Origin: Gemmatimonadota bacterium
GTDB taxonomy: Bacteria > Latescibacterota > UBA2968 > UBA8231
Assembly (NCBI GenBank): GCA_009841115.1
Contig: VXML01000023.1
Span: 1-64,000 of the forward strand
Direction of reading: 5' to 3'
DNA: 64,000 nt
Made by a program: the position numbers and the translations under genes. This document shows positions 42,538-51,058 of this stretch, piece after piece. Every line of letters starts with the position of its first letter. The stretch's first letter is position 1. The notes under the pieces were generated by a model. That model saw nothing but the letters and a program-made list of their open reading frames with translations. It searched no databases and was not told the origin of the DNA.

Positions 42538-43948
42538 GTTGGACGAAAAGAACCTACCGCGTCTGAGCAAGTCCCAATCGCAACGTCTCGATTCCATGCG
42601 TGACGAGGAGATCGAGCAGGCCGCGTTGTCCGATCCGGACAATCCGCCTTTGACGGATGAGGAGCTCGCAGCATTCAGGCGCGTTCCTGACACTAAGGCG
42701 ATCCGCAAAGCCTTGCGTTTAACTCAGCACGAATTCGCCATTACGTTTCAGCTCTCTTTGGCGACAGTACGAGACTGGGAACAGGGGCGCTACCGGCCGG
42801 ATCAGGCGGCTCGTACGCTCCTGCGCGTGATCGCGCTTGATCCCAAAGCGGTCAAGCGTGTCCTAGAAGTGATACAACATCTCAACACGCAACTTAGGTC
42901 TAAAGGAGGAAAAATGGGAATCCAGACCCACTTCGACAAATTCCATGACAAGATCAAGCTTGGGCAAAAAGACGATGCCTACAAAAAGGCTCGCGAACGC
43001 GACGACAGCATTTCCGGTGATGTCAAGGATGCCTTCAAGGAAGCGGGCTATCCAGTCGTTACTGAGTTTATTCAAGGTTCGCTAGCGACCAGCACAGCCG
43101 TCGTGCCAATCGATGGGGACTATGACATTGATCGAGCTTTGGTGATCGATGCTGACTCGGCACCTGACAACCCGGTGGACCCAAAGATCGAGACGCTGGA
43201 GGTAATGGAAAGCCGAGGCTTCAAAAATGCGAAGATCAAGAAGCCCTGTGTGACAGCGGACTATACGAGCGATAGCGTCCACATCGACTTCATTATTTAC
43301 AAGAAGTCGGGCGAGCAACACTACTTGGCAGTCGGCAAGAAGAACTCCGATGAGAACAATCGAGAATGGGCGAAAGCGGACCCTCGCGGGTTGATTGACT
43401 GGATTAACGATACAAGCGGTTACGGAGAGGACGCCGACGAGATACGTGCACAATTCCGACGGTTGGTGAGGTACCTCAAGCGATGGCGTGATAGCCAGTT
43501 CAGTGAGGCCGTAGTTGCGAAGGTGTACTCGATTGGACTCACCGTGATGGCTAAGGAGCAGCTTCAATGGTCGTTCAATACCGAGGGATTTAGGCAGGAT
43601 CTGATCGCCTTAAGGTGCACGGTCTCTAGGATGCTGGATGCAACGTATTTCCGCAACGAAGAAAATGACCAGTATCGGGTCAGCGTTTTTCTGCCAAAGG
43701 AACCTTGGCGTGATATCTTCGATGGGTCGAGTCTGGATACGGGAACTCAGTTCCGCAACAAGCTGCAGCACCTAAAGGATAAGCTTATCCAGGTGGAGGA
43801 CTTGACCGACGAACGCAAGCAATGTGAGATCCTGAACAAACTATTTGGCGATGATTTTGTCGTTCCCGATCCACCGAAGAGTGAGTCGCAGACAAGCAAA
43901 GCTGTTTATTCGACGGCGGGAGTGGTAGGAACGTCTCAGGGCGGATGA
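42509..43948 (+). CDS. XRE antitoxin fused in frame to CBASS CD-NTase
   Basis: Residues 1-135 resemble the HTH antitoxins that pair with BrnT/RelE-type toxins: an acidic linker (MRDEEIEQAALSDPDNPPL), then HTH AIRKALRLTQHEFAITFQ...TVRDWEQGRYRPDQA. Residues 136-479 are a cGAS/DncV-like nucleotidyltransferase: QGSLATST (Gly190-Ser191), DYDID (Asp206, Asp208), third Asp in SVHIDF (Asp260), and YLKRWRD. Such enzymes make cyclic di- or trinucleotides on phage infection. The C-terminus ends in Gly-Gly, as expected of a Cap2 substrate. No stop separates the halves; an internal AGGAGG before Met136 suggests the CD-NTase is also made alone. It overlaps cap2 by ATGA. Confidence 0.85.
   Translation: MSEENTTKFRLDEKNLPRLSKSQSQRLDSMRDEEIEQAALSDPDNPPLTDEELAAFRRVPDTKAIRKALRLTQHEFAITFQLSLATVRDWEQGRYRPDQAARTLLRVIALDPKAVKRVLEVIQHLNTQLRSKGGKMGIQTHFDKFHDKIKLGQKDDAYKKARERDDSISGDVKDAFKEAGYPVVTEFIQGSLATSTAVVPIDGDYDIDRALVIDADSAPDNPVDPKIETLEVMESRGFKNAKIKKPCVTADYTSDSVHIDFIIYKKSGEQHYLAVGKKNSDENNREWAKADPRGLIDWINDTSGYGEDADEIRAQFRRLVRYLKRWRDSQFSEAVVAKVYSIGLTVMAKEQLQWSFNTEGFRQDLIALRCTVSRMLDATYFRNEENDQYRVSVFLPKEPWRDIFDGSSLDTGTQFRNKLQHLKDKLIQVEDLTDERKQCEILNKLFGDDFVVPDPPKSESQTSKAVYSTAGVVGTSQGG
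42903..42916 (+). promoter_or_regulatory. Internal ribosome-binding site and start for a stand-alone CD-NTase
   Basis: AAGGAGG (42903-42909) lies four bases before an in-frame ATG (42914) at the exact border between the antitoxin-like and CD-NTase parts. The following residues MGIQTHFDKFHDKI look like a native CD-NTase N-terminus. The site encodes the linker SKGGK in the fused reading frame. Confidence 0.75.
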
Positions 43949-45666
43949 ATCGAGAAGAGATCTGCAACCATCTGATAAACGCTGGCTATAAGGCTAGCCT
44001 TACAGCGGACCAAACCCTGCTGATGGTTGAGTCTAGCGCTGGTGGTCAATCGGTAACCCTTGTTCATCAATTTCCCGATGAATTGCTTGGTCCGCCGAAA
44101 TTCTGTCTTGTCGATGCGGCAAAATTTGGCAAATTGGCCCACATAATTGTTGGTCAAAATAAAGATCTCGGTCTTGTTTGCGTAGCCGAAGAAGACTCCA
44201 TCTCGGTAAACGTCGATGTTCCCGAATTGGTTTATGAGGATTGGCTCGACCGGCACATCAGGCAGCTAAGTCGGCTATTTGAGGAACCGGACTGGAACCG
44301 CCAAGAGTTGCTGCGTGAGTTTCAGACTAATTGGCGGTTCCTGTGCAAGCAATTTGGGGGAAAAGCAGGTGATATCTACGTTGCTTGGGATAAGGATTGT
44401 GTTGATTCCCTTCAGGTACGGGCACCAAAAAGTAATTCTCCTGTAAGCGTTGGGAAAAAATACTTCGCGTTGGCTGATGACTTGATCAACGGTAAGCATT
44501 TGGAAGCGGTTCGCCGAAGTGCGGATTGGTCGTCACGTACCTCAGTCGGAAAGGGAATTTTGGTCCATCTGACCAAGCTCGAACCGGCACCGAATACCGG
44601 CGGAGAACTTCTGCCATGGTATGTATCAGCAATGAATCGGATCGATGAGTCTGGCTGTCGCGCGTTAAATCGGTTGCGCAAACAGCCGGGGAAGATGTAT
44701 TGGGTAGTGTTCGTTGCGGAGATCCCAGGCAGTGTTACTTCATTTGCGATCCATTTTCGCTCGCAGAAGAAAGGCCGAATGCCGGTGTCCGAGGAAGAGG
44801 CACGGGACTGGACAATGGTTCCATACAATGTACGGTCCCTTTCACGAGATGCGTTGGTCCCACGAGGAGGAGGGTCAATCGAACTGGCTAAAAAATCGGT
44901 ACTGCTGGTGGGTTGTGGATCGGTTGGTAGCGAAGTGGCTTATCGATTGACCTCGGCTGGGATTGGAAATTTGACGATTACCGATTCCGATGTGTTTTCG
45001 GAGGACAACCTATACCGCCATACTCTTTGTGTAAAAGATATAGGCTTCTCGAAAAGCGTGGCGGTCGCTTTGGACCTGCAGTCGAAGCACCCGTGGGCGA
45101 ATGTGGTATGGCGCAAGGATCGCTTGGAAGATCTAAGAGATCCTGAGGCGCTGGAGCCGTTCGACCTCATCGTGGTTGCCATTGGTTCGCCCACCGTTGA
45201 ACGCGTATTCGCTGAATATTGCAGGGAGCATCGTATTGAGGTTCCTGTAATCAATTGCTGGGTCGAAGCATACGGCGTCGGTGGACATGCGATCTTGGAC
45301 GTTCCGGGCATGAAAGGATGCTGGCATTGTGCGTACGTGGACCCAGATACATTAGGGCGGGGATTGGCTTCCAACCTCAATTTCCTAAAGCCCAACCAGG
45401 ATCTGACGCTGACCCACGGGGGCTGTGGCATTCAATTCCTTCCATATAGCGGTATCGCGGCGGGTCTCACAGCGACGATGACCAGCGATTTATGCGTTCG
45501 TTTTTTGAAGGACGACATAAGGACATCGTCGACTGTTAGTTGGAAGGGAAGTTCGGTTGAGGCAGAAGAAAGAGGATTCAAGCTTACCTACCGGTATCGA
45601 CATTTCGTGGAACCGTTGACCGTACGTCCGCTGTACAACCAATACTGTGACTTCTGTTCTGAGTGA
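43945..45666 (+). CDS. cap2: Cap2: E2-E1 ubiquitin-transfer-like fusion of type II CBASS
   Basis: The N-terminal 150 residues have the size and position of the E2-like domain, with Cys79 (GLVCVAEED) a candidate E2 cysteine. From about residue 315 comes an E1/ThiF adenylation domain: SVLLVGCGSVGSEVAYRL, TITDSDVFSEDNLYRH and HGGCGIQFLPYSG (a candidate E1 cysteine is in the C-terminal part). Cap2 links the CD-NTase C-terminus to cellular targets and so primes nucleotide synthesis, as established for other type II systems. It overlaps the CD-NTase gene by four bases and cap3 by twenty. The length, 573, is normal for the family. Confidence 0.88.
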   Translation: MNREEICNHLINAGYKASLTADQTLLMVESSAGGQSVTLVHQFPDELLGPPKFCLVDAAKFGKLAHIIVGQNKDLGLVCVAEEDSISVNVDVPELVYEDWLDRHIRQLSRLFEEPDWNRQELLREFQTNWRFLCKQFGGKAGDIYVAWDKDCVDSLQVRAPKSNSPVSVGKKYFALADDLINGKHLEAVRRSADWSSRTSVGKGILVHLTKLEPAPNTGGELLPWYVSAMNRIDESGCRALNRLRKQPGKMYWVVFVAEIPGSVTSFAIHFRSQKKGRMPVSEEEARDWTMVPYNVRSLSRDALVPRGGGSIELAKKSVLLVGCGSVGSEVAYRLTSAGIGNLTITDSDVFSEDNLYRHTLCVKDIGFSKSVAVALDLQSKHPWANVVWRKDRLEDLRDPEALEPFDLIVVAIGSPTVERVFAEYCREHRIEVPVINCWVEAYGVGGHAILDVPGMKGCWHCAYVDPDTLGRGLASNLNFLKPNQDLTLTHGGCGIQFLPYSGIAAGLTATMTSDLCVRFLKDDIRTSSTVSWKGSSVEAEERGFKLTYRYRHFVEPLTVRPLYNQYCDFCSE

Positions 45667-46144
45667 TCGCGTCCTATACTTTGCCGAGTATCGACGGCGG
45701 GTGTGTGTCTGTGATAGGGTCACCGACATTTGGCAGGCCCATCGTCAGGTAGAAAGAAGGGCCGCTGAGTCGTTTGGTGTTTTGGTTGGAACCACGTCTG
45801 TTGATAGGCGTGAACTATGGATTGAAGCCGTGACAACGCCGATGGCGCTGGATCGGCGGTCTCGACTCCATTTCGAACTTCGAGACCCGGGACATCAGCA
45901 GTTTGTGGATCAAGCATTTGCCCGATCCTGTGGATCGCAGATTTATCTTGGCACATGGCACACTCACCCGCAGCCGAGGCCTATGCCATCGTCTGTTGAC
46001 GAAAGTGATTGGCAGCAGTGTTTGCGGCGCAACAGAAACCGGCCGCTAGTGTTTGTGATTGTCGGTATTGAAGTAGTACGGGTTTTCGTACGCTGGGGAA
46101 ACAGTTTCAGATTCTTGGAGGTGGAATTTAGTGATGTCGTCTGA
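45647..46144 (+). CDS. cap3: Cap3: JAB/JAMM isopeptidase of type II CBASS
   Basis: The metalloprotease signature is complete: Glu in AAESFGVLVG, then WHTHPQPRPMPSSVDESDW with the His-x-His, Ser and Asp zinc ligands. Cap3 removes CD-NTase from its conjugates and counteracts Cap2. The GTG at 45647 starts inside cap2 (20-bp overlap) and the gene ends inside cap5 (11-bp overlap), typical of translational coupling. Length 165 is normal. Confidence 0.88.
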   Translation: MTSVLSDRVLYFAEYRRRVCVCDRVTDIWQAHRQVERRAAESFGVLVGTTSVDRRELWIEAVTTPMALDRRSRLHFELRDPGHQQFVDQAFARSCGSQIYLGTWHTHPQPRPMPSSVDESDWQQCLRRNRNRPLVFVIVGIEVVRVFVRWGNSFRFLEVEFSDVV

Positions 46145-47771
46145 TCGCGAGAGAGATACCGTCCTGCAAACGAGGTTGGTACCGATGGTTTCGTTGGATG
46201 AAGTTAGGGACCACGCGGAGGCTGTTCGACGCCTTGTGAAGTGGGAAGCCATCGGAGTCCTGTTAGATGAAGGGCCTGGGGCAATTGTAGTAGTGCTGTT
46301 GGAGGATACAAGGGTGGTTGGGGCGTTGCGTTTTTGCCTCTCAAGTGCAGAGAGCGTGAAGGCTATCCAAGCTTATGGCCGAGACTCGGATTTAACGGAG
46401 ATGCGCTGTTGGCAGGGGCATACGATGTCTGACGAGCAGCTCGTGGACCTAGATAAGCTTACGGCTATTTGGCAGGAGTCGTCCGACCAAGCGTCTTCCC
46501 TAGACACGCAAGAGGTGGAGGATTTCTTTAACCAGATCGAAACGGGGACTCGGAAGAGAGGGCGTGGTGCGGATATGACCGTGGAAACACGTAACCAGGT
46601 TTTGTTCGATGCACATGGTCGCTGCATGTTCGAAGGGTGCGGCACCGCCCTCACCGTAGATCCATTGACAGGCCAGCGCGGTAATTTCGCATACTTGGCG
46701 CATAATGTAGCGTCGTCTGAAGGGGGCGCACGAGGTGTCCCTTATCTTTCCGACCGGCTATCTAATCGTCCCGACAACATTTTGTTGCTCTGTGACACCC
46801 ATCATCGAATCATTGACACGGTGGCTAAGGCGGACTACCCAGCCGAGAGGCTGTCGGCAATGCGACAGCGCTTCTGTCGCGATGTTGAAAGGTTGTTGGA
46901 CGGTTTGTCAAGGCCCCCGGTCCCGGCCTTCTGCGTAGCTTGGCCCGTTCATCAGCAGACGATCTCCGTACCGTCGGAGCTACAGATCGCCCAGGCGTTG
47001 ACTCCCATTGGTGTACGACTAGATGGACAGCCGAATGTGCTGAGTGATAACGAAACTGTATTGAGATCGGCGGAAGCGGACACGGATAACTTCTGGGAGT
47101 TGATGAGGTCAACCGTTGAACATGTGGCCGAACAGATTCTGAGGCAAAGCCACGTTAAGGCGTATCGAGCTGCCTTGTTCGCAATGGGGCTAATGCCTTC
47201 GTTGATCGCCTTGGGGGCGAAGCTTGGAAACAAGTGCGAGATTACACCTATTCTACGGTCCCGAAAGCATGGTCTTTGGTACTGGCCAGCGAACCAACCT
47301 CGAGGTGAATTCTTTGGTATAGAAGGTCTAGAGGATCTCTCGAACAGCGAACATGAGGTTTGTTTGAAGTTGGCCCTGACCGCATCTCCGGAGATAATGG
47401 ATGCCACTGCCGAAGCACTCGGTTATAGAGTTGTGTCAGTAGTCGCAAATAAGGATGTGATAGGTAATGAGGCATTAGGGCACCCTGATGATGGCAATCT
47501 CTTCCGACAACGGATGCAGGAGCTTCTACACAAGCTCGGGGATAATCACGGGGTTGAGCGCATTCACCTACTCCCGTGCGCATCAAACGCGGCTTGCGTT
47601 TTCTTTGGACAGGCATTTGACAGCCATCATCCGGAATTGATGATCTACGACTTCGACCCTGCAAAAGGGCCCATGGTGGCGAGGTTGCGAGTTCGAAACA
47701 TTGACAATCGGTGCTCGGTTGACGCAAACGTCGATTCGAATAGCGGACCAAGGGGTGAAATGCCTCGCTGA
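46134..47771 (+). CDS. cap5: Cap5-like HNH-SAVED nuclease with an extra N-terminal domain
   Basis: GGAGG stands about 12 nt before the ATG at 46134; a GTG directly before it is also possible. Numbering here is from that GTG. Residues about 1-145 form an unrecognised alpha/beta domain. Residues 155-255 are an HNH nuclease: Cys165 and Cys170 (GRCMFEGC), His191 (YLAHN) and NILLLCDTHHRIID. From about 275 to 535 is a SAVED domain (ALFAMGLMPSLIALGAKLG, YRVVSVVANKDVIG, IHLLPCASNAACVFFGQ). In Cap5, cyclic nucleotide binding to SAVED assembles the protein and activates DNA degradation by HNH. Known Cap5 proteins, as I recall, are near 400 residues, so the extra domain is notable. Last gene of the operon. 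Confidence 0.85.
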   Translation: MSSDRERDTVLQTRLVPMVSLDEVRDHAEAVRRLVKWEAIGVLLDEGPGAIVVVLLEDTRVVGALRFCLSSAESVKAIQAYGRDSDLTEMRCWQGHTMSDEQLVDLDKLTAIWQESSDQASSLDTQEVEDFFNQIETGTRKRGRGADMTVETRNQVLFDAHGRCMFEGCGTALTVDPLTGQRGNFAYLAHNVASSEGGARGVPYLSDRLSNRPDNILLLCDTHHRIIDTVAKADYPAERLSAMRQRFCRDVERLLDGLSRPPVPAFCVAWPVHQQTISVPSELQIAQALTPIGVRLDGQPNVLSDNETVLRSAEADTDNFWELMRSTVEHVAEQILRQSHVKAYRAALFAMGLMPSLIALGAKLGNKCEITPILRSRKHGLWYWPANQPRGEFFGIEGLEDLSNSEHEVCLKLALTASPEIMDATAEALGYRVVSVVANKDVIGNEALGHPDDGNLFRQRMQELLHKLGDNHGVERIHLLPCASNAACVFFGQAFDSHHPELMIYDFDPAKGPMVARLRVRNIDNRCSVDANVDSNSGPRGEMPR

Positions 47772-47836
47772 TTGATAGATGACGGCTTCGACCGGCACCA
47801 TTATACCACAGCTCCCATGGTCATCGTCTGCCGGGG

Positions 47837-48337
47837 TTAGAGTTGCAATTCTCGTTGATGCTCGCGAATATGGCTTCGTGGCGGCGGCAGAGAACCAATT
47901 ATCCCGTTGGGCTTGAAGCCCTTGCGGGCATATAGGGCGATGGCCGGCTGGTTATGGTCGCCGACATCCAAGAACACCCGCCGAGCGCCACTGATCCGCG
48001 CCCACTCAACGACGGCGTCAATGAGTGCTTCCCCCACGCCTTGTCCTCTGACCTTCGGGGACGCCCACATCGAAATCAGCCAAGCGGCGTCAGGTTGCAA
48101 GTCATCGCGCGCGCCCCGCACTAGGCCTACGTCCTCTCCATCCACGACCGCTACGAAGGTGGCGATTTCTTGGAGTTGTGCCGTCCAACTGTCCAGCGGT
48201 TGTCCAGCGGCCTCGTCATAGGTGGTACCAAAGGCGTCAGGCGCATCGGCCAGGGCCCGCAACCGGATCGTGCGCAGACGCAGCTCCTCGTCGGCCGCAA
48301 GGCGTTCAATGTTAATTGGGGTCTCTCGAGATGTCAT
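47837..48337 (-). CDS. GNAT-family N-acetyltransferase
   Basis: A compact 166-residue GNAT fold: ATFVAVVDGEDVGLVRG strand pair, acetyl-CoA loop SPKVRGQGVGEALIDAV, and ARRVFLDVGDHNQPAIALYARKGF (motif B). The ATG at 48337 is chosen because the frame upstream is a shadow of the neighbouring oxygenase gene. It acetylates an amine on a small molecule or protein; substrate unknown. Confidence 0.85.
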   Translation of the reverse strand: MTSRETPINIERLAADEELRLRTIRLRALADAPDAFGTTYDEAAGQPLDSWTAQLQEIATFVAVVDGEDVGLVRGARDDLQPDAAWLISMWASPKVRGQGVGEALIDAVVEWARISGARRVFLDVGDHNQPAIALYARKGFKPNGIIGSLPPPRSHIREHQRELQL

Positions 48338-48404
48338 CCTAAAGCGCCTCTCCCTCACCGCGTTTCCGATCTCGGCAACAACCGCCGAGCTGTCCACGCG
48401 GGCA

Positions 48405-49250
48405 CTATTCCCGTCTGGCGGCCTCTTCCATAACGCGCTGGTCGTCCTGAGCCCACTGATGCCAGCGCGCTTCGTCGGGCTGTTGGAAACCGCTGTTGGC
48501 GCGGCTCTGCAAGTGTTCGTCCTGACCCAACAGGCGCAGGGCCCGATGGTCCTGCTGGCTTCGGGCCCAATTGATGAGCTGTTGGCAGTTGGGGCCGGTG
48601 AACGTATCCGTGTGTTTGAGCCAGGAGATGTTGTAGTACACACTGAAGAAGTAGCGCTTGCGTCCCGAGGTATTGGGCGTCCCCGAGTGCAGCAGGCCAT
48701 TGTGGGTCAAAACCACGTCGCCAGCTTTCATGTAGATCAATAGCTCGTCTTGGTGCGGCTTGCGGATCTCGTCCTCGGCTAGGGCGATGGGTTCGACGTG
48801 AGAACCGGGCAGCACCCTGAGCGGTCCGTACTTGTCGTCCAGATCCTGTAGATAGCAGATGGCATTGAAGGCCAGAGGGCGTTCGTACGCGCCGTTGGGC
48901 ATGCGACCCCAGCGGTCTCGGTGCCAAGCACTGACCTTGCCGGCGGCTTCTTCCGGATCCATGGAGGGAAAGGCGGCTAAGGTGAGGTTGTCGAGCTGCA
49001 CGAAAGGCCCCACCACCTGCTCGGCAAAGTCGAGAATGATTGGATGAGCCACTGCTGGCCACATCAGTTGCGGCGCTCGTTCGAGCATATTGCCGAACCA
49101 ATGGGTCCGTTCTTGCACATGGGGCCCTTCTGTGGAGAGGGCTTGTAGGCGATCCTGCTCGTCGCGCCAAGCCTGCATAGTGGTTTCGTCGTACAGCCCC
49201 TCGAATACGGTATAACCCTGAGCGCGGTATTCTTCCATTCTGTGGTCCAT
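48405..49250 (-). CDS. Phytanoyl-CoA dioxygenase-family protein
   Basis: Canonical non-haem Fe/2OG features are visible: SAWHRDRWG (HxD), VLPGSHVEP, GDVVLTHNGLLHSGTPN with the distal His, and Arg in GRKRYFFSVYY for 2OG binding. At 281 residues it fits the bacterial PhyH subfamily that hydroxylates small metabolites. The start at 49250 (MDHRMEEYRAQGY) is selected because the longer frame runs through the kelch gene upstream; the two genes are 7 bp apart, so probably co-transcribed. Confidence 0.85.
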   Translation of the reverse strand: MDHRMEEYRAQGYTVFEGLYDETTMQAWRDEQDRLQALSTEGPHVQERTHWFGNMLERAPQLMWPAVAHPIILDFAEQVVGPFVQLDNLTLAAFPSMDPEEAAGKVSAWHRDRWGRMPNGAYERPLAFNAICYLQDLDDKYGPLRVLPGSHVEPIALAEDEIRKPHQDELLIYMKAGDVVLTHNGLLHSGTPNTSGRKRYFFSVYYNISWLKHTDTFTGPNCQQLINWARSQQDHRALRLLGQDEHLQSRANSGFQQPDEARWHQWAQDDQRVMEEAARRE

Positions 49251-49257
49251 AAGACAC

Positions 49258-50199
49258 CTATTCCCTGCGCGAAAGCCTCCAAGCATCCGGCTCCATATTA
49301 TTCCCGGCCACCATCCACAGCGACCCATCGTACACAAACACGCTCCCGGCATGGCGGGGTGCCCAAGGGGTGTCGGGCAATTCGGTCCAGTCCACGCCAT
49401 CGGGTGAATACCACACATCGCGGCGATTGCCGCTCTCTGCCGCGTAGCCTTCTAACACCCATAGATGGTCATCGAACGCGGCCACCTCGTGGTATTGTCT
49501 GGGCGTCCACGAGGCGTGCGCTGTGTGCTGTTTCCAGTTAATCCCATCGTCCGAACTCCATACGTCGTTGTAGAAATTGCGCATGGGAGTTGCAGGCGTA
49601 TCGTAGGTGCCTCCACCCAGAATCCACATCCTGTTGTCGTGCACAGCGGCTCCGCCGATCATCCCTCTGGGCACCCACGGAGCGTTCTCGGTAACTTGGG
49701 TCCAGTTTACTCCATCGTCCGAACTCCACACGTCGTTGTGGAAGACCTCGTCGGCGTCGGCAAAATTGGGAATGGTCTGTCCGCCCATAACCCAGATCCG
49801 ACCGTCGAAGGCCAAGGTATAATGGAGTACTCGGGGTGCCCATGGCACGTGAGCATTGGCTAGATCCCAATGAATGCCGTCCGCACTGCTCCAGACATCG
49901 TTTTGATAATGGCCTTGGTTGCAATCGCCGCCCACGATCCACATCCGGTCGTTGTGCACCACATATCCGGCCGTATGCCTTCCTTCCCAGGGCGCTTGGG
50001 GATTCTCAAGCGTCCAGGCGGCACCATCGGTCGACGACCAGACCTCACTGTTGCAGATCAGCGGGAAATGGACTTTATCGCCGGGATTCCAGCCGCCGAG
50101 CAGCCACATTTTATTCTGGAACACCAATGCGCCAGCGCCATCGCGAGCCGCGAAGGCCGCGTTCTCCGTGACGCAGTGCCATTCGTATTTTGCGCTCAT
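49258..50199 (-). CDS. Kelch-like beta-propeller protein
   Basis: About five to six kelch-like blades are visible through repeats of DVWSSDDGVNW, APWVPRGMIGGAAVHDNRMWILGG and related motifs. No signal peptide is seen from the ATG at 50199. Kelch propellers bind proteins or carbohydrates. It lies just upstream of a PhyH gene on the same strand. Not assignable to a pathway. Confidence 0.75.
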   Translation of the reverse strand: MSAKYEWHCVTENAAFAARDGAGALVFQNKMWLLGGWNPGDKVHFPLICNSEVWSSTDGAAWTLENPQAPWEGRHTAGYVVHNDRMWIVGGDCNQGHYQNDVWSSADGIHWDLANAHVPWAPRVLHYTLAFDGRIWVMGGQTIPNFADADEVFHNDVWSSDDGVNWTQVTENAPWVPRGMIGGAAVHDNRMWILGGGTYDTPATPMRNFYNDVWSSDDGINWKQHTAHASWTPRQYHEVAAFDDHLWVLEGYAAESGNRRDVWYSPDGVDWTELPDTPWAPRHAGSVFVYDGSLWMVAGNNMEPDAWRLSRRE

Positions 50200-50383
50200 T
50201 GCTATCTGTTTCCTAACTCCTGTAATCAAGCTGATATGTCTGACTGATTTTCAAATTTGCTAATTGTGTTGGATCGGCACCAGCGAAAGGTTGGACGAGG
50301 GTGCGGATCTGTTCGGCCAGCTACCCGTTTGACGGGTGCGGAGATTGCCCTAGCTTGTTGGGCCTTCGCTTATCCCCAATCAT

Positions 50384-50917
50384 ATGAAACAAGCCATGCG
50401 CTTCCATGTCTACATAGCCATGAGTCTCGACGGGTACGTCGCCACCCCCAACGGCGATGTTCAGTGGCTCGAACCCTTCAACGGCTGCGACTACGGCTAC
50501 GAGAAGTTCATCGCCTCGATCGATACCATTGTCATCGGCAGAGTTACTTACGAACAGTCATTGGCGTTCGGCGAATGGCCCTATAAAGGAAACAGGGTCA
50601 TCGTTCATAGCTCCCGACTGTTGGATGACCTTCCTCCGGACACCGAGCTCTGGGAAGGCACGACAGCAGAGTTGGTCACCCATCTGAGAGAGCGGCCGCA
50701 GGGTAAGGACGTTTGGCTGATAGGAGGCCCAAGGAGTATTGAGTCTTTTGCTGAGCTTGGTGCGGTTGACGTCTACGACGTCTTCGTCATGCCTGTTCTG
50801 CTGGGCGACGGTATCCCCCTCTTTCAAGCCTCGACGAGACAGACTTGCCTCAAGCTCGTCTCGTCGGAAACCTATGACAACGGAGTCGTCCGCCTCGTCT
50901 ACGAACCAGTCCGATAA
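50384..50917 (+). CDS. Dihydrofolate reductase-like protein (RibD C-terminal family)
   Basis: Motifs of the YyaP/YwjB-type RibD C-terminal family: FHVYIAMSLDGYVATPNGDVQW, TIVIGRVTYEQSL, GKDVWLIGGP and VYDVFVMPVLLGDGIPLF. The fold is that of NADPH-dependent dihydrofolate reductase; the substrate is unknown. ATG 50384 or 50396 could be the start; neither has a clear Shine-Dalgarno. Isolated plus-strand gene between minus-strand genes. Confidence 0.85.
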   Translation: MKQAMRFHVYIAMSLDGYVATPNGDVQWLEPFNGCDYGYEKFIASIDTIVIGRVTYEQSLAFGEWPYKGNRVIVHSSRLLDDLPPDTELWEGTTAELVTHLRERPQGKDVWLIGGPRSIESFAELGAVDVYDVFVMPVLLGDGIPLFQASTRQTCLKLVSSETYDNGVVRLVYEPVR

Positions 50918-51058
50918 AGAGGCTTCGGCGGGGAGTGAGAATAGAAATTTCTCATTCCGATCTTCCCCAGAAAGGCGCAGTAGCGGACGTGTGTCGTCGC
51001 CTGCTTGCGGTCGACGATCTCGAAATCGATGCTCGCGAAGACTTCAAGCTGTGCATGG

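Noticed and set aside
42509..43948. The antitoxin-CD-NTase fusion as a simple annotation artefact of two genes
   Set aside because: The reading frame is continuous through the border with no stop or frameshift visible, so the fusion is what the sequence shows. A separate internal start is reported as an addition and not as a replacement.
48355..49257. A 300-codon minus-strand frame overlapping the PhyH gene
   Set aside because: It is in another frame of the same strand as an oxygenase with a complete HxD...H site; its own translation is Arg/Ser/Pro-rich and motif-free.
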